64,000 nt of DNA from positions 395,960 through 459,959 of the forward strand of contig NZ_CABPSB010000003.1 in the NCBI RefSeq assembly GCF_902459655.1, read 5' to 3'. Positions within the stretch are counted from its first letter, which is position 1, and the number at the start of each line of letters is the position of its first letter. The notes beneath the pieces are model-generated. The model saw only the letters and a list, made by a program, of their open reading frames with translations, was not told where the DNA came from and ran no database searches. Source of the DNA: Pandoraea anhela. Lineage in GTDB: Bacteria > Pseudomonadota > Gammaproteobacteria > Burkholderiales > Burkholderiaceae. Positions 35,288 through 43,620 of this stretch are shown here, in pieces. Made by a program: the position numbers and the translations under genes.

Positions 35288-35304
35288 AGGCGAACGGTTC
35301 GCCT
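35288..35304. promoter_or_regulatory. Palindromic operator 2
   Basis: AGGCGAAC-G-GTTCGCCT is a perfect 8-bp dyad around one base, 45 bp before the ATG at 35350. Second full site of the presumed ribbon-helix-helix regulon. Confidence 0.7.
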
Positions 35305-35349
35305 TATTTTCCAAACATTTAGTATTCCGACTCAAAAATAGGAGCCTTC

Positions 35350-35931
35350 ATGGCAACTCGTACCACTAGCGTCAAGATTCCCCATAACCCGCGCATCGTT
35401 CGCGCACGCGGCGGTAAGCGCCCCGTATCGGACGCAGTAGTGCCGTCCGTAAAAGGCCTGCGCAGCGTCACCCCTTCAACGCTCGGCATCCAAGACCGCG
35501 CGCGCCTTGGGAAATGCGTCAAGGCCGCGACCACACTCGCGGCGGGGCTTGATGCGCTGATCACTTGTCGCGACTCGGGCTATCCCGAGCTCGAAGCACT
35601 CGCGCGCGACCCGCGCTTTGTTAAGGCGATTGCGGCGGCCATCCAGAAGATTTCCACCCAAGTCGATTCCATCATCCACCCCTCCGCAGAGGGCAACCCG
35701 GATGACGCGGCTGGCCTCATCAGCCGCCGCAATGGTCAGGACGGCGGCAGCTGGTTCGCCCTAGACCACGAAACGAGGCTCCAGCGCGAGGCCGCAGCGA
35801 AAAGGGCTGTAGAACTCCGAGCGACGATGGAAATGGATACGCCGCAAAACATCGCACGTATCAGGTTGGGCTTGGCGCCGGTCTCGGTAAATGACGAAGC
35901 GCTCTACGCCATGTTCGAAGGGAAAGAATAA
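35350..35931 (+). CDS. Hypothetical protein, 193 aa
   Basis: Soluble, basic N-terminus (VKIPHNPRIVRARGGKRP), then helices with LGKCVKAATTLAAGLDALITCRDSGYPELEALARDPRF and a charged C-terminal part. AGGAG five bases before the ATG. Controlled by its own operator palindrome. Not recognised. Confidence 0.6.
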   Translation: MATRTTSVKIPHNPRIVRARGGKRPVSDAVVPSVKGLRSVTPSTLGIQDRARLGKCVKAATTLAAGLDALITCRDSGYPELEALARDPRFVKAIAAAIQKISTQVDSIIHPSAEGNPDDAAGLISRRNGQDGGSWFALDHETRLQREAAAKRAVELRATMEMDTPQNIARIRLGLAPVSVNDEALYAMFEGKE

Positions 35932-35995
35932 ACATGTGTTGCCGCGCTGCTGGAAGAGCGCGGCAACTTGATAGAAATTCTAGTATTGATAAATC

Positions 35996-36508
35996 ATGAA
36001 TAAAAAAATCGCGGAGACTTTTCTCTTCGCCAAACTGTGCCGTGCCATCAACACGATTCCGAATCTCAAACCCTGCTTCGACAACGTCCAGCTTATATCG
36101 AGCGTGACCAACCTTGACGGAAAGCTCGCGATGCTCAGCGGCACGTTCAAGCTGCCGAATGGATGGCTGGTTTTTCAGTTTGCGATCACGTTCTCCACTA
36201 GCGTACAAGGGGATCAGGTCAGCGGCCTTTGGCAACTGGCAATCGCCGCAAAGCCGCAGCGGGACGAGCGTGTGTGGGCTTTCTTGTCTATCATCGACTA
36301 CCTCATCGACATCGGGCTGTTGCCGTCACGGTCGCGTAAATATCACGAGGACCGTATCAGCAAGGGCGGCGTGCTGGGCGGCGTAGCAGGCTCCGTCGCG
36401 GAGTATGGCGACTTCTGTGAGCGGGCGGCAAAGGATTTGCCATATGACTTGTCGCTAAAGGCGCTCGCTAGGATCAAATGTCACGACTTCAGCGAGGCCG
36501 CAGCATGA
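35996..36508 (+). CDS. Hypothetical protein, 170 aa
   Basis: Soluble mixed alpha/beta protein (LAMLSGTFKLPNGWLVFQFAITFSTSVQ; WAFLSIIDYLIDIGLLPSRSRKYHEDRI). ATG 35996 has no clear ribosome-binding site. The stop overlaps the next start (ATGA). Not recognised. Confidence 0.58.
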   Translation: MNKKIAETFLFAKLCRAINTIPNLKPCFDNVQLISSVTNLDGKLAMLSGTFKLPNGWLVFQFAITFSTSVQGDQVSGLWQLAIAAKPQRDERVWAFLSIIDYLIDIGLLPSRSRKYHEDRISKGGVLGGVAGSVAEYGDFCERAAKDLPYDLSLKALARIKCHDFSEAAA

Positions 36509-36699
36509 GCGAAACTATGATGACGCGAGAAGAGTTCGACCGGCTGTGGCAAGGCGGTCAGCACGACAAAATCTGGAGTAGGGAGAAGGCGATAGCTTTG
36601 CTCGAAGAGATGGCGCGATACCCCAACGGCAACAAGTCCATACGCGCAGCGGCTAGGCGCGAGTTGCGGGCGTTGTCCGCGCCGTGCAAAACGCGCTAA
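36505..36699 (+). CDS. Small hypothetical protein, 64 aa
   Basis: Coupled to the preceding gene by ATGA overlap. Charged, helical (MTREEFDRLWQGGQHDKIWSREKAIALLEEMARY), ending basic. Last gene of this plus-strand run; the 250 bp that follow are GC-rich and gene-free, with GCCTAG/CTAGGC-type repeats. Not recognised. Confidence 0.55.
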   Translation: MSETMMTREEFDRLWQGGQHDKIWSREKAIALLEEMARYPNGNKSIRAAARRELRALSAPCKTR

Positions 36700-36954
36700 A
36701 TCGGGCGTAGGGCGGCTAGGCGCGCCCCAGTCCGGTAACTCCGGCCCGCTACGCGCCGAACGGCCTAGCGGGCTTATTTTCGAGCCGAAACGGACATTGG
36801 CGCTGGTCGAGCTAGCGACCGACCGTTCAGCCGCGCGGCGATTCTCGCTTTATATCGTGTCCGTCCGGGCGCGCCCAGTCTTGCCCGCGTCCTTCTTGCC
36901 AAGATTCCCACGCCTACACACGCGGCGACCGCCTAAACCGGGCAGTTACCAGAA

Positions 36955-37287
36955 TTACCAGCCCCGGCGAGCACGGATGATCCTATCGACCGAGTTGCTG
37001 CATTCCGGAACGACCCGTTGGAGCGCGACGGTTCCGGGGGCGTTGTGAACCCATGAAAACTCTAGGGCGCGGTGCCGTGCCGCTGCCACTACGGGATCGT
37101 TATCCGCACCATCGCCCCACGGTCCCTGATTCAAGGGCGCGCCAGCGATGCCGGCCCTCGCGGCATAATCTGCGTTGCGGGCGATTCGGTCACAAATCTG
37201 AACGTCGAGTTGCTTCGCGTTCGCGGCAAAGGAAGTCGCGGCCATTACGGCTGCAATAATAGTCTTCAGCATGAGCTTGTTTCTCAC
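36955..37287 (-). CDS. Small exported protein
   Basis: 110 residues from GTG 37287, whose GTGA overlaps the preceding stop; ATG 37272 would start directly at the signal peptide MLKTIIAAVMAATSFAANA. The mature part (KQLDVQICDRIARNADYAARAGIAGAPLNQGPW) contains one or two Cys and suggests a periplasmic or secreted role. Two-gene operon with 37284-37754. Not recognised. Confidence 0.58.
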   Translation of the reverse strand: MRNKLMLKTIIAAVMAATSFAANAKQLDVQICDRIARNADYAARAGIAGAPLNQGPWGDGADNDPVVAAARHRALEFSWVHNAPGTVALQRVVPECSNSVDRIIRARRGW

Positions 37288-37754
37288 TTTGCCTGGGGGC
37301 CTTGCGCTGGCGTGGTTGATCCGGTTGGTTGCAGGATGAGGGTTAAGCGCATCCGGTCGGCAAGCGCCAGCCTCTTACCGTACGGAGACCAATCGAGGTT
37401 CGAATCTTTGATCGTGTTATCAAAATCGCCTGTCGCCCACTGAACGATTATCGAGCCGTTCGGATCACTGCCCGCTTCTGGCGGCTTGAAGACATAGCAA
37501 CCCTTCACTGTTCTTTTTGTATTGAGCCATCCCTTGCTGACTGCGACATAAGACGGTTGCCCGACTTCATCCTTTAGCCGCTGGTCTGTACAAGGAACAT
37601 CCGTGAGGATGACGAATCCGTTGTCGCCCGCTGGCATGGCAGCCACCGCGTCATCTGTCGTAAGGCCGCTATCCGCGATAGGGGCGGCGTTTGCGGTCAG
37701 CGAAGCCGCAACGAGCACGGCGCACGCGGCCGTGGAATTCCAATTCCTATTCAT
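37284..37754 (-). CDS. Exported hypothetical protein, 156 aa
   Basis: Signal peptide (STAACAVLVAASLTANA) from ATG 37754, with GCAGAAG upstream. The mature part has two Cys (VPCTDQRL; KGCYVFKPP) spaced as for one disulfide, VAVSKGWLNTKRTVKGCYVF and SIIVQWATGDF: a small secreted beta-rich protein. Operon with the next exported gene. Possible satellite-encoded envelope modifier; function unknown. Confidence 0.6.
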   Translation of the reverse strand: MNRNWNSTAACAVLVAASLTANAAPIADSGLTTDDAVAAMPAGDNGFVILTDVPCTDQRLKDEVGQPSYVAVSKGWLNTKRTVKGCYVFKPPEAGSDPNGSIIVQWATGDFDNTIKDSNLDWSPYGKRLALADRMRLTLILQPTGSTTPAQGPQAK

Positions 37755-37900
37755 CTTCTGCAACGATCCCCGGTTAGATGCGTAGCTGCGGACCCCCGTC
37801 GGCCTAGGCCTGAAGTTGAGCGCGCTGAGCAAGGTCAACTCGGATATTACCGTAAATAGGCCTAGGTGGACTATTTTGGTGTTGCGAAGAGCATGGCGCG

Positions 37901-38143
37901 ATGCCTCCGTCCATTCACCATCCTCGTTACCAAGCGCTTCAGGCGCATCTAAAAGACCTGCGCAAAGCCGCAGGACTCACCCAAGTCGAATTGGCGGAGC
38001 GTATGTCGCTTGGGCAATCGTATCTGTCTAAGATCGAGCGCGGAGAGCGTTACATCGACGTTTTGCTGTATTTGGATTGGTGCCGCGCGTGCGGTGCTGA
38101 GCCGGACGCGGCCATTAAGGCGCTGGAGGCGGCGGGGGCTTAA
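37901..38143 (+). CDS. XRE-family transcriptional regulator
   Basis: 80 residues, essentially one HTH domain: LKDLRKAAGLTQVELAERMSLGQSYLSKIERGERYIDVLLYLDWCRACG. Such Cro/CI-type regulators control maintenance or lytic switches of mobile elements. Its start (ATG 37901) has only a weak upstream site. It is divergent from the exported-protein pair and may regulate it. Confidence 0.8.
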   Translation: MPPSIHHPRYQALQAHLKDLRKAAGLTQVELAERMSLGQSYLSKIERGERYIDVLLYLDWCRACGAEPDAAIKALEAAGA

Positions 38144-38354
38144 CGTCTCCGCTTTCCCTCGCTGAATGACCCTTCTGGCGCGCAAGGGGAGGTCAAAATT
38201 GAGCGGGGGCCGGTCACGTCGATTTGCTCACTGGCAGCCGGTCAGATGGCGGTAGGGGCAGTCCAGAGCATTTCTCCATTTCGCTTCGTGTAGCGAGCCA
38301 ACTAAAGAGGGCCGCGAAGTGCCGAGCGGGAAGCGGGCCCCTTTGCATTCCCAA

Positions 38355-38408
38355 GAGCACCCCGAGTACAGGTGAGTACGCTGCGAGCACATTGAGTACA
38401 GCGAGCAC
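38355..38408. repeat. Iteron-like array: six GAGYAC at 9-11-bp spacing
   Basis: GAGCAC or GAGTAC starts at 38355, 38364, 38374, 38385, 38394 and 38403, about one helical turn apart. It lies in a ~490-bp gene-free stretch (38144-38635) upstream of a replication-like gene pair. Confidence 0.6.
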
Positions 38409-38635
38409 CGCATATTTTCTTGAATTCCCCGAATCTAGGGCCATTCCGGACGCTCGCGCACGGCAAATTCAACAACTCAACACCTGAGTGGGCGGTATAT
38501 ATTGAAATTGACGTGAGCAATTGTGGCAGGAATTGCAACGTGAATTCGAGTTGAAGAAACGTAAGTATTTGATTTTTAAGTAATTTATGTAGAATTCACA
38601 TCAGGGCATCACTCACTCAAATAGGAGAGGCGGCT

Positions 38636-38902
38636 ATGAACGACACCCGAAAGCAGGCAATCTGGAAGGCGGTCCTTTCCGACCTGGCCAGTATGAACGT
38701 TGGCCCGAATCAAAACGTGCCGGTGAAGACCGTGTGGCTTAGGGCGGTGAAGATCGGCATCACGAAGTCGGACGAACTGCAGCAGGTGTTGGCTTGGGCT
38801 GCTCAGGAGCAATTGTTGACTCATAAGGCGGGAGGGGTTTCGGGGTTGGGCAGTATCGCGCTGACCGACGCGGGTTACGAGCAATCTCAAACCGAATGTT
38901 GA
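38636..38902 (+). CDS. Small winged-helix-like protein, 88 aa
   Basis: Begins at ATG 38636 behind AGGAGAGG. Residues 25-80 (PVKTVWLRAVKIGITKSDELQQVLAWAAQEQLLTHKAGG) fit a winged-helix layout. It ends seven bases before the next gene, so both are one operon. Not recognised; DNA-binding role is inferred. Confidence 0.58.
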   Translation: MNDTRKQAIWKAVLSDLASMNVGPNQNVPVKTVWLRAVKIGITKSDELQQVLAWAAQEQLLTHKAGGVSGLGSIALTDAGYEQSQTEC

Positions 38903-38909
38903 GGTGGCC

Positions 38910-39539
38910 ATGGCAACTCTGAAATCAGTGGCCAAAAAGACCGGCTTGAAAGGGCGCAAGCCAGCCGCTACTACGCTGCCAGATAATTTGACCCCAAATG
39001 TCAAGCAAGCGAAGGTGCGGTTGAAGAAGGTGCAGAAGGGCACTCTCGCACTACGTAAGCACCATTGGCCGAACGTGACCGAGGATGAACTCTGGATTCG
39101 GCACGGGAAGGCGGGCTTCACCACCATCCCCCGCACGCTGCCGCTATTCATCGAAATTATCGACGCCGCGTCAAAGCAGGTTGCTTCTGGAAAATCAGTT
39201 CCGGCTGGGAGGACGTATCTCGTGTTGTGGAGTCGGGTTTTTGATGAGGGGCTCGTGAAAATCGAGGTTGAGGCTTCGGCGGCTAGAGAGGCTGGGTACG
39301 TTGGCGAGCGGAATATCACTACGTGGCGTCAACATCTAAAAGTGCTCGCGGACCTCGGCTTTATAGATGTTAAGGAAGGCGCTGCAGGCCCATGTCAATT
39401 CATTCTCATGTTTAACCCTTACCACGTGTCAAGGAAATTGCACGCGAAAGGCTGGATTCAGAAAGTGACCTATGACGCACTGTTCCAGCGCGCTATAGAG
39501 ATCGGCGCGACTGACCTTGAGGAGGAGGAGGTTGAGTAA
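38910..39539 (+). CDS. Replication-initiator-like protein, 209 aa
   Basis: Basic N-terminal 50 residues, then PLFIEIIDAASKQVASGKSVPAGRTYLVLWSRVFDEG and a winged-helix-like segment ITTWRQHLKVLADLGFIDVKEGAAGPCQFILMFNPYHV, the pattern of plasmid/phage replication proteins that pair strands after an HTH. ATG 38910 follows GAGGTG. Located beside an iteron-like array and at the tRNA end of element B. The stop is six bases before the odd tRNA-like gene. Call by pattern only. Confidence 0.5.
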   Translation: MATLKSVAKKTGLKGRKPAATTLPDNLTPNVKQAKVRLKKVQKGTLALRKHHWPNVTEDELWIRHGKAGFTTIPRTLPLFIEIIDAASKQVASGKSVPAGRTYLVLWSRVFDEGLVKIEVEASAAREAGYVGERNITTWRQHLKVLADLGFIDVKEGAAGPCQFILMFNPYHVSRKLHAKGWIQKVTYDALFQRAIEIGATDLEEEEVE

Positions 39540-39545
39540 CGAATG

Positions 39546-39650
39546 CGCAGCGTAGCTCAGTGGATAGAGCGCCCGGCTGTCGACATACCCAGGAGTGTGC
39601 ATTCCTTGGTGTGGGCCGGGAGGGCGTGGGTTCAAGTCCCACCGCTGCCC
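39546..39650 (+). tRNA. tRNA-like gene with a 32-nt hairpin inserted in the anticodon loop
   Basis: All tRNA arms are present: acceptor CGCAGCG/CGCTGCC (six pairs, first pair C-C mismatch), D arm GCTC-AGTGGATA-GAGC, anticodon stem CCCGG/CCGGG, five-base variable loop, T arm GTGGG-TTCAAGT-CCCAC. The anticodon loop begins CTGTCGA, as for Asp(GTC), but is 39 nt instead of 7; the extra 32 nt form their own hairpin (CATACC-C-AGGA with TCCT-T-GGTGTG). CCA is not encoded directly after the discriminator. Decayed, intron-like or specialised; aminoacylation identity is uncertain. Confidence 0.6.
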
Positions 39651-39745
39651 CCCCAACTCATGCTTATCGAGCCTGGCAGGGTAGAATAGCGGCGTCCAAG
39701 CAATCCTGCCTGGACCTAAACCAAGCAGAATTCGCCGGAACCGCA

Positions 39746-39762
39746 GGACGCGCATAGGACTC
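39746..39762. repeat. Candidate integrase arm site, right end of element B
   Basis: GGACGCGCATAGGACTC, 15 of 17 identical to 24999-25015, about 100 bp inside the right attachment site. Confidence 0.6.
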
Positions 39763-39802
39763 GCGCAGTCTCGCGGCGCAGCTAGGAATTGGTCCGCATA
39801 AA

Positions 39803-39844
39803 ATAAAAACGGCCTAGGTCGTTAAACCTAAGCCGTTCTTTTTT
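39803..39844 (-). terminator. tRNA-Val terminator supplied by element B
   Basis: AACGGC-C-TAGGT and ACCTA-A-GCCGTT form an 11-bp stem with one mismatch; on the minus strand TTTTTATTTTA follows. It lies 24 bp beyond the tRNA-Val 3' end, inside the element. Confidence 0.82.
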
Positions 39845-39862
39845 CTGGGAAAACTCACCAGA

Positions 39863-39912
39863 GAATCTGGTGGGTGGTACAGGGATTGAACCTGTGACCC
39901 CTGCCGTGTGAA
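39863..39912 (-). repeat. Attachment site attR: right end of element B within tRNA-Val
   Basis: Identical over 50 bp to attL at 8164-8213. Element B restores the tRNA 3' half here. Confidence 0.92.
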
Positions 39913-39942
39913 GGCAGTGCTCTACCGCTGAGCTAACCACCC
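39868..39942 (-). tRNA. tRNA-Val (anticodon CAC)
   Basis: Complete cloverleaf of 75 nt on the minus strand: acceptor GGGTGGT/ACCACCC, D arm, anticodon stem CTGCC/GGCAG with loop TTCACAC (anticodon CAC, codon GTG), T arm ACAGG-TTCAATC-CCTGT, encoded CCA. Its 3' part was rebuilt by element B. Confidence 0.95.
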
Positions 39943-40208
39943 AAATCATTAACTAAATCAATGATTTAGTGTCGATTGCTGAAGTTTTTCTTTCGCAATC
40001 AGGAGCAGAACTTTAACTGTTTTCGCAGAAGTCTGCAACTTTTCTTTTGTTCTATTTTGCTGCCGCCGTGACGATATCTCTCGATCACTTCACGCCGTTT
40101 CTTGCGATGACTCGCAAGCAGCAAAGACAGCGATTATAGGGACGTTTTCTTCGTTTGGGAAGGGCTTGGTGCGAAATTTTCGCAAAGCCCCCGGCGTTCG
40201 CTCGACAA

Positions 40209-40949
40209 TCACGCAGCGGGTGCGGCTTCGCCTTCGGGCGGGGCGGGCTCCCTGCGCCATACACACGTCCCCTTGATGCCTTTGTCGATGCCGTTGAGCA
40301 CGCCGTCGTGCTGTTCGACTTCTTCAGCGGCGGCGAGGATGACGGGCAGATCGAACTGGCGCAGCGAGATCTTCTCGCGCGGCACGCCGTCGTTACCTGC
40401 ATCGCTCTCCCCCTCGTCAATCACAAGGCTTTCCTGACCGCGCGTCATCGCCAGATAAACGTCGGCGAGCAGTTCCGCATCGAGCAACGCGCCGTGCAGC
40501 GTGCGGTGCGCGTTGTTCACGCCGAGGCGTTCGCACAGCGCATCGAGTGAGTTGCGCCGCCCCGGGAACATCTCGCGCGCGCGCAGCAGCGTGTCGATCA
40601 GCCCCGAACAATGCTGCATGAACGGCGGCCAGCCGAGGCGGCCGAACTCCATATCGAGAAAGCCCAGATCGAACGCCGCGTTGTGAATGATGATCTCCGC
40701 GCCTCGGCAGTACTCGCGCAACTGCTCCGCGATTTCGGCGAACTTGGGCTTGTCGGAGAGGAACTCGGTCGTCAGGCCATGCACCGCCAGTGCGCCCGGA
40801 TCGCTGTCGCGTTCCGGGTTGATATAGAAGTGCAGGTTATTGCCGGTCAGGCGGCGATTGACCAGTTCGACGCAACCGATTTCCAGCAGACGGTCGCCCG
40901 TCTTCGGGTTCAGGCCGGTCGTTTCGGTATCGAGGATCAGTTGTCGCAT
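40209..40949 (-). CDS. dnaQ: DNA polymerase III epsilon subunit, 3'-5' proofreading exonuclease
   Basis: 246 residues. The DEDD exonuclease motifs are visible: DTETTG near residue 7 (Exo I), HNAAFDLGFLDMEF near 90 (Exo II), and HGALLDAELLADVYLAM near 155 (Exo III). It removes misincorporated nucleotides in the replicative polymerase core. The C-terminal ~60 residues, ending in an Ala/Pro/Glu-rich tail, bind the alpha subunit in the family. Start ATG 40949. Followed in the same direction by nothing before the tRNA; preceded upstream by rnhA, the usual betaproteobacterial order. Confidence 0.96.
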   Translation of the reverse strand: MRQLILDTETTGLNPKTGDRLLEIGCVELVNRRLTGNNLHFYINPERDSDPGALAVHGLTTEFLSDKPKFAEIAEQLREYCRGAEIIIHNAAFDLGFLDMEFGRLGWPPFMQHCSGLIDTLLRAREMFPGRRNSLDALCERLGVNNAHRTLHGALLDAELLADVYLAMTRGQESLVIDEGESDAGNDGVPREKISLRQFDLPVILAAAEEVEQHDGVLNGIDKGIKGTCVWRREPAPPEGEAAPAA

Positions 40950-41161
40950 GAGGTTCGCTCTGGGTCGATGCTTTCGGAATTTGCGCGCTGCGGGGGATGG
41001 GCCTCACGCAACGCGCGGTTAGCTCTGCTTTGGCTCTGTTTTAGCTCTATTGGGGCGGTGAGGGCTGAGATGACGGCCATCGCCGCCGGTGCCGTGTGTG
41101 AGACTGACAGATAAAGATAAGGAGGTTGCAACGCTCGTTACGACGCCGCCTCACTCCCGTA

Positions 41162-41608
41162 TCAGCCACGGCGCAGACTCTCCACGCCGCGATTGGCCAA
41201 CTGGTCGGCAGCCTCGTTGCCGTCGTGACCCGCGTGACCCTTCACCCAACGCCAGTCGATGTCGTGCTTTTGCGAGACGGCATCGAGCGTCTGCCAGAGG
41301 TCGGCATTCTTTACCGGCGCCTTGGCGGCGGTCTTCCAGCCTCGGGCTTTCCACCCGTGAATCCACTCGCTGATGCCCTTCTGGACATACTGCGAATCGG
41401 TGTGCAGCACGACATGGCACGGTTTGTTCAGGGCTTCGAGCGCGCGAATGACCGCCAGCAGTTCCATGCGGTTGTTCGTGGTGTTGGGTTCGCCGCCGAA
41501 CATTTCCTTGCGGTGTTTGCCCGCGACGAGCAGGGCGCCCCAGCCGCCGGGGCCGGGGTTGCCTTTGCAGGCTCCGTCGGTATAGATCTCAACTTGCGGC
41601 AAGGTCAT
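41162..41608 (-). CDS. rnhA: Ribonuclease HI
   Basis: 148 residues, standard size. Catalytic acidic residues are in [15 protein letters not shown] (Asp11), NRMELLAVI (Glu), LHTDSQYV (Asp) and the final GNEAADQLA (Asp), with VKGHAGHDG as the His-containing loop. It cleaves RNA in RNA-DNA hybrids in the cytoplasm. Located 11 bp downstream of the methyltransferase gene, so probably co-transcribed with it, and upstream of dnaQ. Confidence 0.97.
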   Translation of the reverse strand: MTLPQVEIYTDGACKGNPGPGGWGALLVAGKHRKEMFGGEPNTTNNRMELLAVIRALEALNKPCHVVLHTDSQYVQKGISEWIHGWKARGWKTAAKAPVKNADLWQTLDAVSQKHDIDWRWVKGHAGHDGNEAADQLANRGVESLRRG

Positions 41609-41619
41609 CTCTCAAACAA

Positions 41620-42480
41620 TCAATCGGACGCATCGGGCGCCTGCGCCACCTGGCGGCGCGTGGTGTTCGGTGTGGCCACCGGTGCCGCCGCCGGCTGGAG
41701 GCCGAGTATACGCTTGCGGACCTTGCCCACCAAGCGCATGCCTTTCACACGCTTGACCGCACGCACCGCGTAAAGCGCGCCGAAGATGGGCCACCAGCGG
41801 TCTCCGGCGGGTTCCATGAACTCGAAGCGTTGCAACCAGTGGTCGCCGCGCAGGGGCGGGCGATAGCACCCGAAGCGACCGCGATCGATGTCGAACGACA
41901 GCAGCTTGAGCCAGTCCTTCAGACGGGTGAAGGCGATCAGGTCCGCTCCCGGCGGCAGGAACGGCGCGCCGGCGAGCCGCCCCAATTCCTCGCGCGCGCC
42001 CCACAGGCTCAGGTTGTTGAAGCCGGTGATGATGACCTGACCTTCCGGCACGAGAATGCGCTCGACCTCGCGCAGAATGTCGTGCGGGTTCTCCGCGAAC
42101 TCAAGCACGTGCGGCAGCACCACGAGGTCTGTGCTGGCCGTGGCGATCGGCAGTTCGTCGAAGCGGCTCACGAGAATGTCGCGGGCGACCATCTCGCTCG
42201 CGCCGGCAATGCCCGGCGCGGTGCCGGCGGTCGTATCGCTGGCCGCCTTGGTCATGAGCGGCGGGGCTTCCGGACCACGCGCAGCAGGAAGAATGAGGCC
42301 CCGGTAAGGCATGCGGTTTTCGCGCAGCGTATCCAGCTCGGGACGACCCAGCTGCAACGCGTGATAGCCGAACAGATCCCCGACCCATTGGTCGAAAAGG
42401 GCCTGTTCCCATGCGAGCGCGTAGCGGCCTGGCGGTGAGACGAGCCAGACGGGCCAGTCTATAATTGGACGTTCTGACAT
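41620..42480 (-). CDS. Class I SAM-dependent methyltransferase, YafS-like
   Basis: 286 residues. The gene order (divergent from gloB, followed by rnhA and dnaQ) equals that of E. coli yafS. The visible methyltransferase features are LPIATASTDLVVLPHVLEFAENPHDILREVERILVPEGQVIITGFN, i.e. the motifs around the acidic strand and the post-strand glycine; the usual Gly-rich SAM loop upstream is degenerate. ATG 42480 is chosen since it lies opposite the divergent gloB start. Target molecule unknown. Confidence 0.85.
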   Translation of the reverse strand: MSERPIIDWPVWLVSPPGRYALAWEQALFDQWVGDLFGYHALQLGRPELDTLRENRMPYRGLILPAARGPEAPPLMTKAASDTTAGTAPGIAGASEMVARDILVSRFDELPIATASTDLVVLPHVLEFAENPHDILREVERILVPEGQVIITGFNNLSLWGAREELGRLAGAPFLPPGADLIAFTRLKDWLKLLSFDIDRGRFGCYRPPLRGDHWLQRFEFMEPAGDRWWPIFGALYAVRAVKRVKGMRLVGKVRKRILGLQPAAAPVATPNTTRRQVAQAPDASD

Positions 42481-42494
42481 GGTGGCGAGTATAT

Positions 42495-43334
42495 ATGGAT
42501 GCGCACGCAGATGCGGTGAGTCAGCAGACGGGCACGCCGTCTGCCGGAACACTGACCGTTTTTCCCGTCCCTGCGTTCCAGGATAATTATCTCTGGGTCG
42601 TCGACGATGGCAAAGATGCCGTGGTCGTCGACCCGGGCGACGCCGCTCCGGTGCTTGCCTACCTCGAGTCCCGTGGCCTTACGCTACGCGCCATTCTCGT
42701 CACGCATAAGCATACGGACCACATCGGCGGCGTCGATACGCTGCGCGAGCGTTTCGCGGTTCCGGTACACGGTTCCGCGCACGAGGCGATCGCCTGTGTC
42801 GATCATCCGCACAACGGTGGCGAGACGGTCCACATCGAAGCGCCGTCCATGACGCTTCAGGTAATCGATGTTCCAGGTCACACGGCGGGACACATTGCCT
42901 ACTTCCTCAGGGCAGGCGCGGCGGGCGCACCGCGGCTGTTCTGTGGCGACACGTTGTTCTCCTGCGGCTGCGGCCGCCTTTTCGAAGGCACGCCGGCGCA
43001 AATGCTCGCCTCGCTCGACACCCTCGCCGCATTGCCCCCGGCCACGCTCGTGCACTGCGCCCACGAATACACGCTGTCGAACATTCGCTTCGCGCTCGCC
43101 GTGGATCCTGACAATCAGGCGCTCAATGCCTGGCATCAGGAAGCGAGCGCGTTGCGCGCTGCCGGACGCCCGACGCTCCCCACGACGCTTGCTCAGGAAC
43201 GCGCAACGAACCCCTTCCTGCGTAGCGATGCACCGGCAGTGATCGCGTCCGCCGAAGCGCATGCCGACCAAGCGTCACTCTCGCGTGAGGCGGTCTTCGC
43301 CACCGTACGTGGCTGGAAAGACAGCTTCCGATAA
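42495..43334 (+). CDS. gloB: Hydroxyacylglutathione hydrolase (glyoxalase II)
   Basis: 279 residues. Metallo-beta-lactamase fold with the THKHTDHIGG metal motif near residue 75, VHGSAHE, GHTAGHIAYF, LFCGDTLFSCGCGRLFEGTPAQM and CAHEYTLSNIRFA, the last typical of glyoxalase II. It hydrolyses S-lactoylglutathione to lactate and glutathione, the second step of methylglyoxal removal. A start about 15-20 residues further in would fit the usual family length (~258); ATG 42495 is kept for lack of a clear ribosome-binding site elsewhere. Divergent from the methyltransferase gene with only 14 bp between starts. Confidence 0.94.
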   Translation: MDAHADAVSQQTGTPSAGTLTVFPVPAFQDNYLWVVDDGKDAVVVDPGDAAPVLAYLESRGLTLRAILVTHKHTDHIGGVDTLRERFAVPVHGSAHEAIACVDHPHNGGETVHIEAPSMTLQVIDVPGHTAGHIAYFLRAGAAGAPRLFCGDTLFSCGCGRLFEGTPAQMLASLDTLAALPPATLVHCAHEYTLSNIRFALAVDPDNQALNAWHQEASALRAAGRPTLPTTLAQERATNPFLRSDAPAVIASAEAHADQASLSREAVFATVRGWKDSFR

Positions 43335-43620
43335 GTCGTCGCTAGCCGCGAGCGCGTCACACTGTCAACAGCGCGACGTGCGATGCGCCCCGGCGCAACG
43401 CGGCCGTTGACATAATCATCGTCACCTGCTCAGCCCCGAAAAATCGCCTTCGATGTGAAATTTCGATGTCATGTCGATGGCATCGTATATGGAAAGCGCG
43501 CCGTAAAGCCTGTCAAAAACGCGTGTCGCTGCGACCACATTTTGTGAAATTCTCCTCAGGGATATCCCCTATTTTTGGGGCTTTTTGCCGTAAATTTTGC
43601 GAAAAAATTAGGCAGAATGG

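Noticed and set aside
38355-38408. Possible CRISPR array
   Set aside because: Hexamers spaced 9-11 bp are far too short for repeats and spacers, and no cas genes are present.
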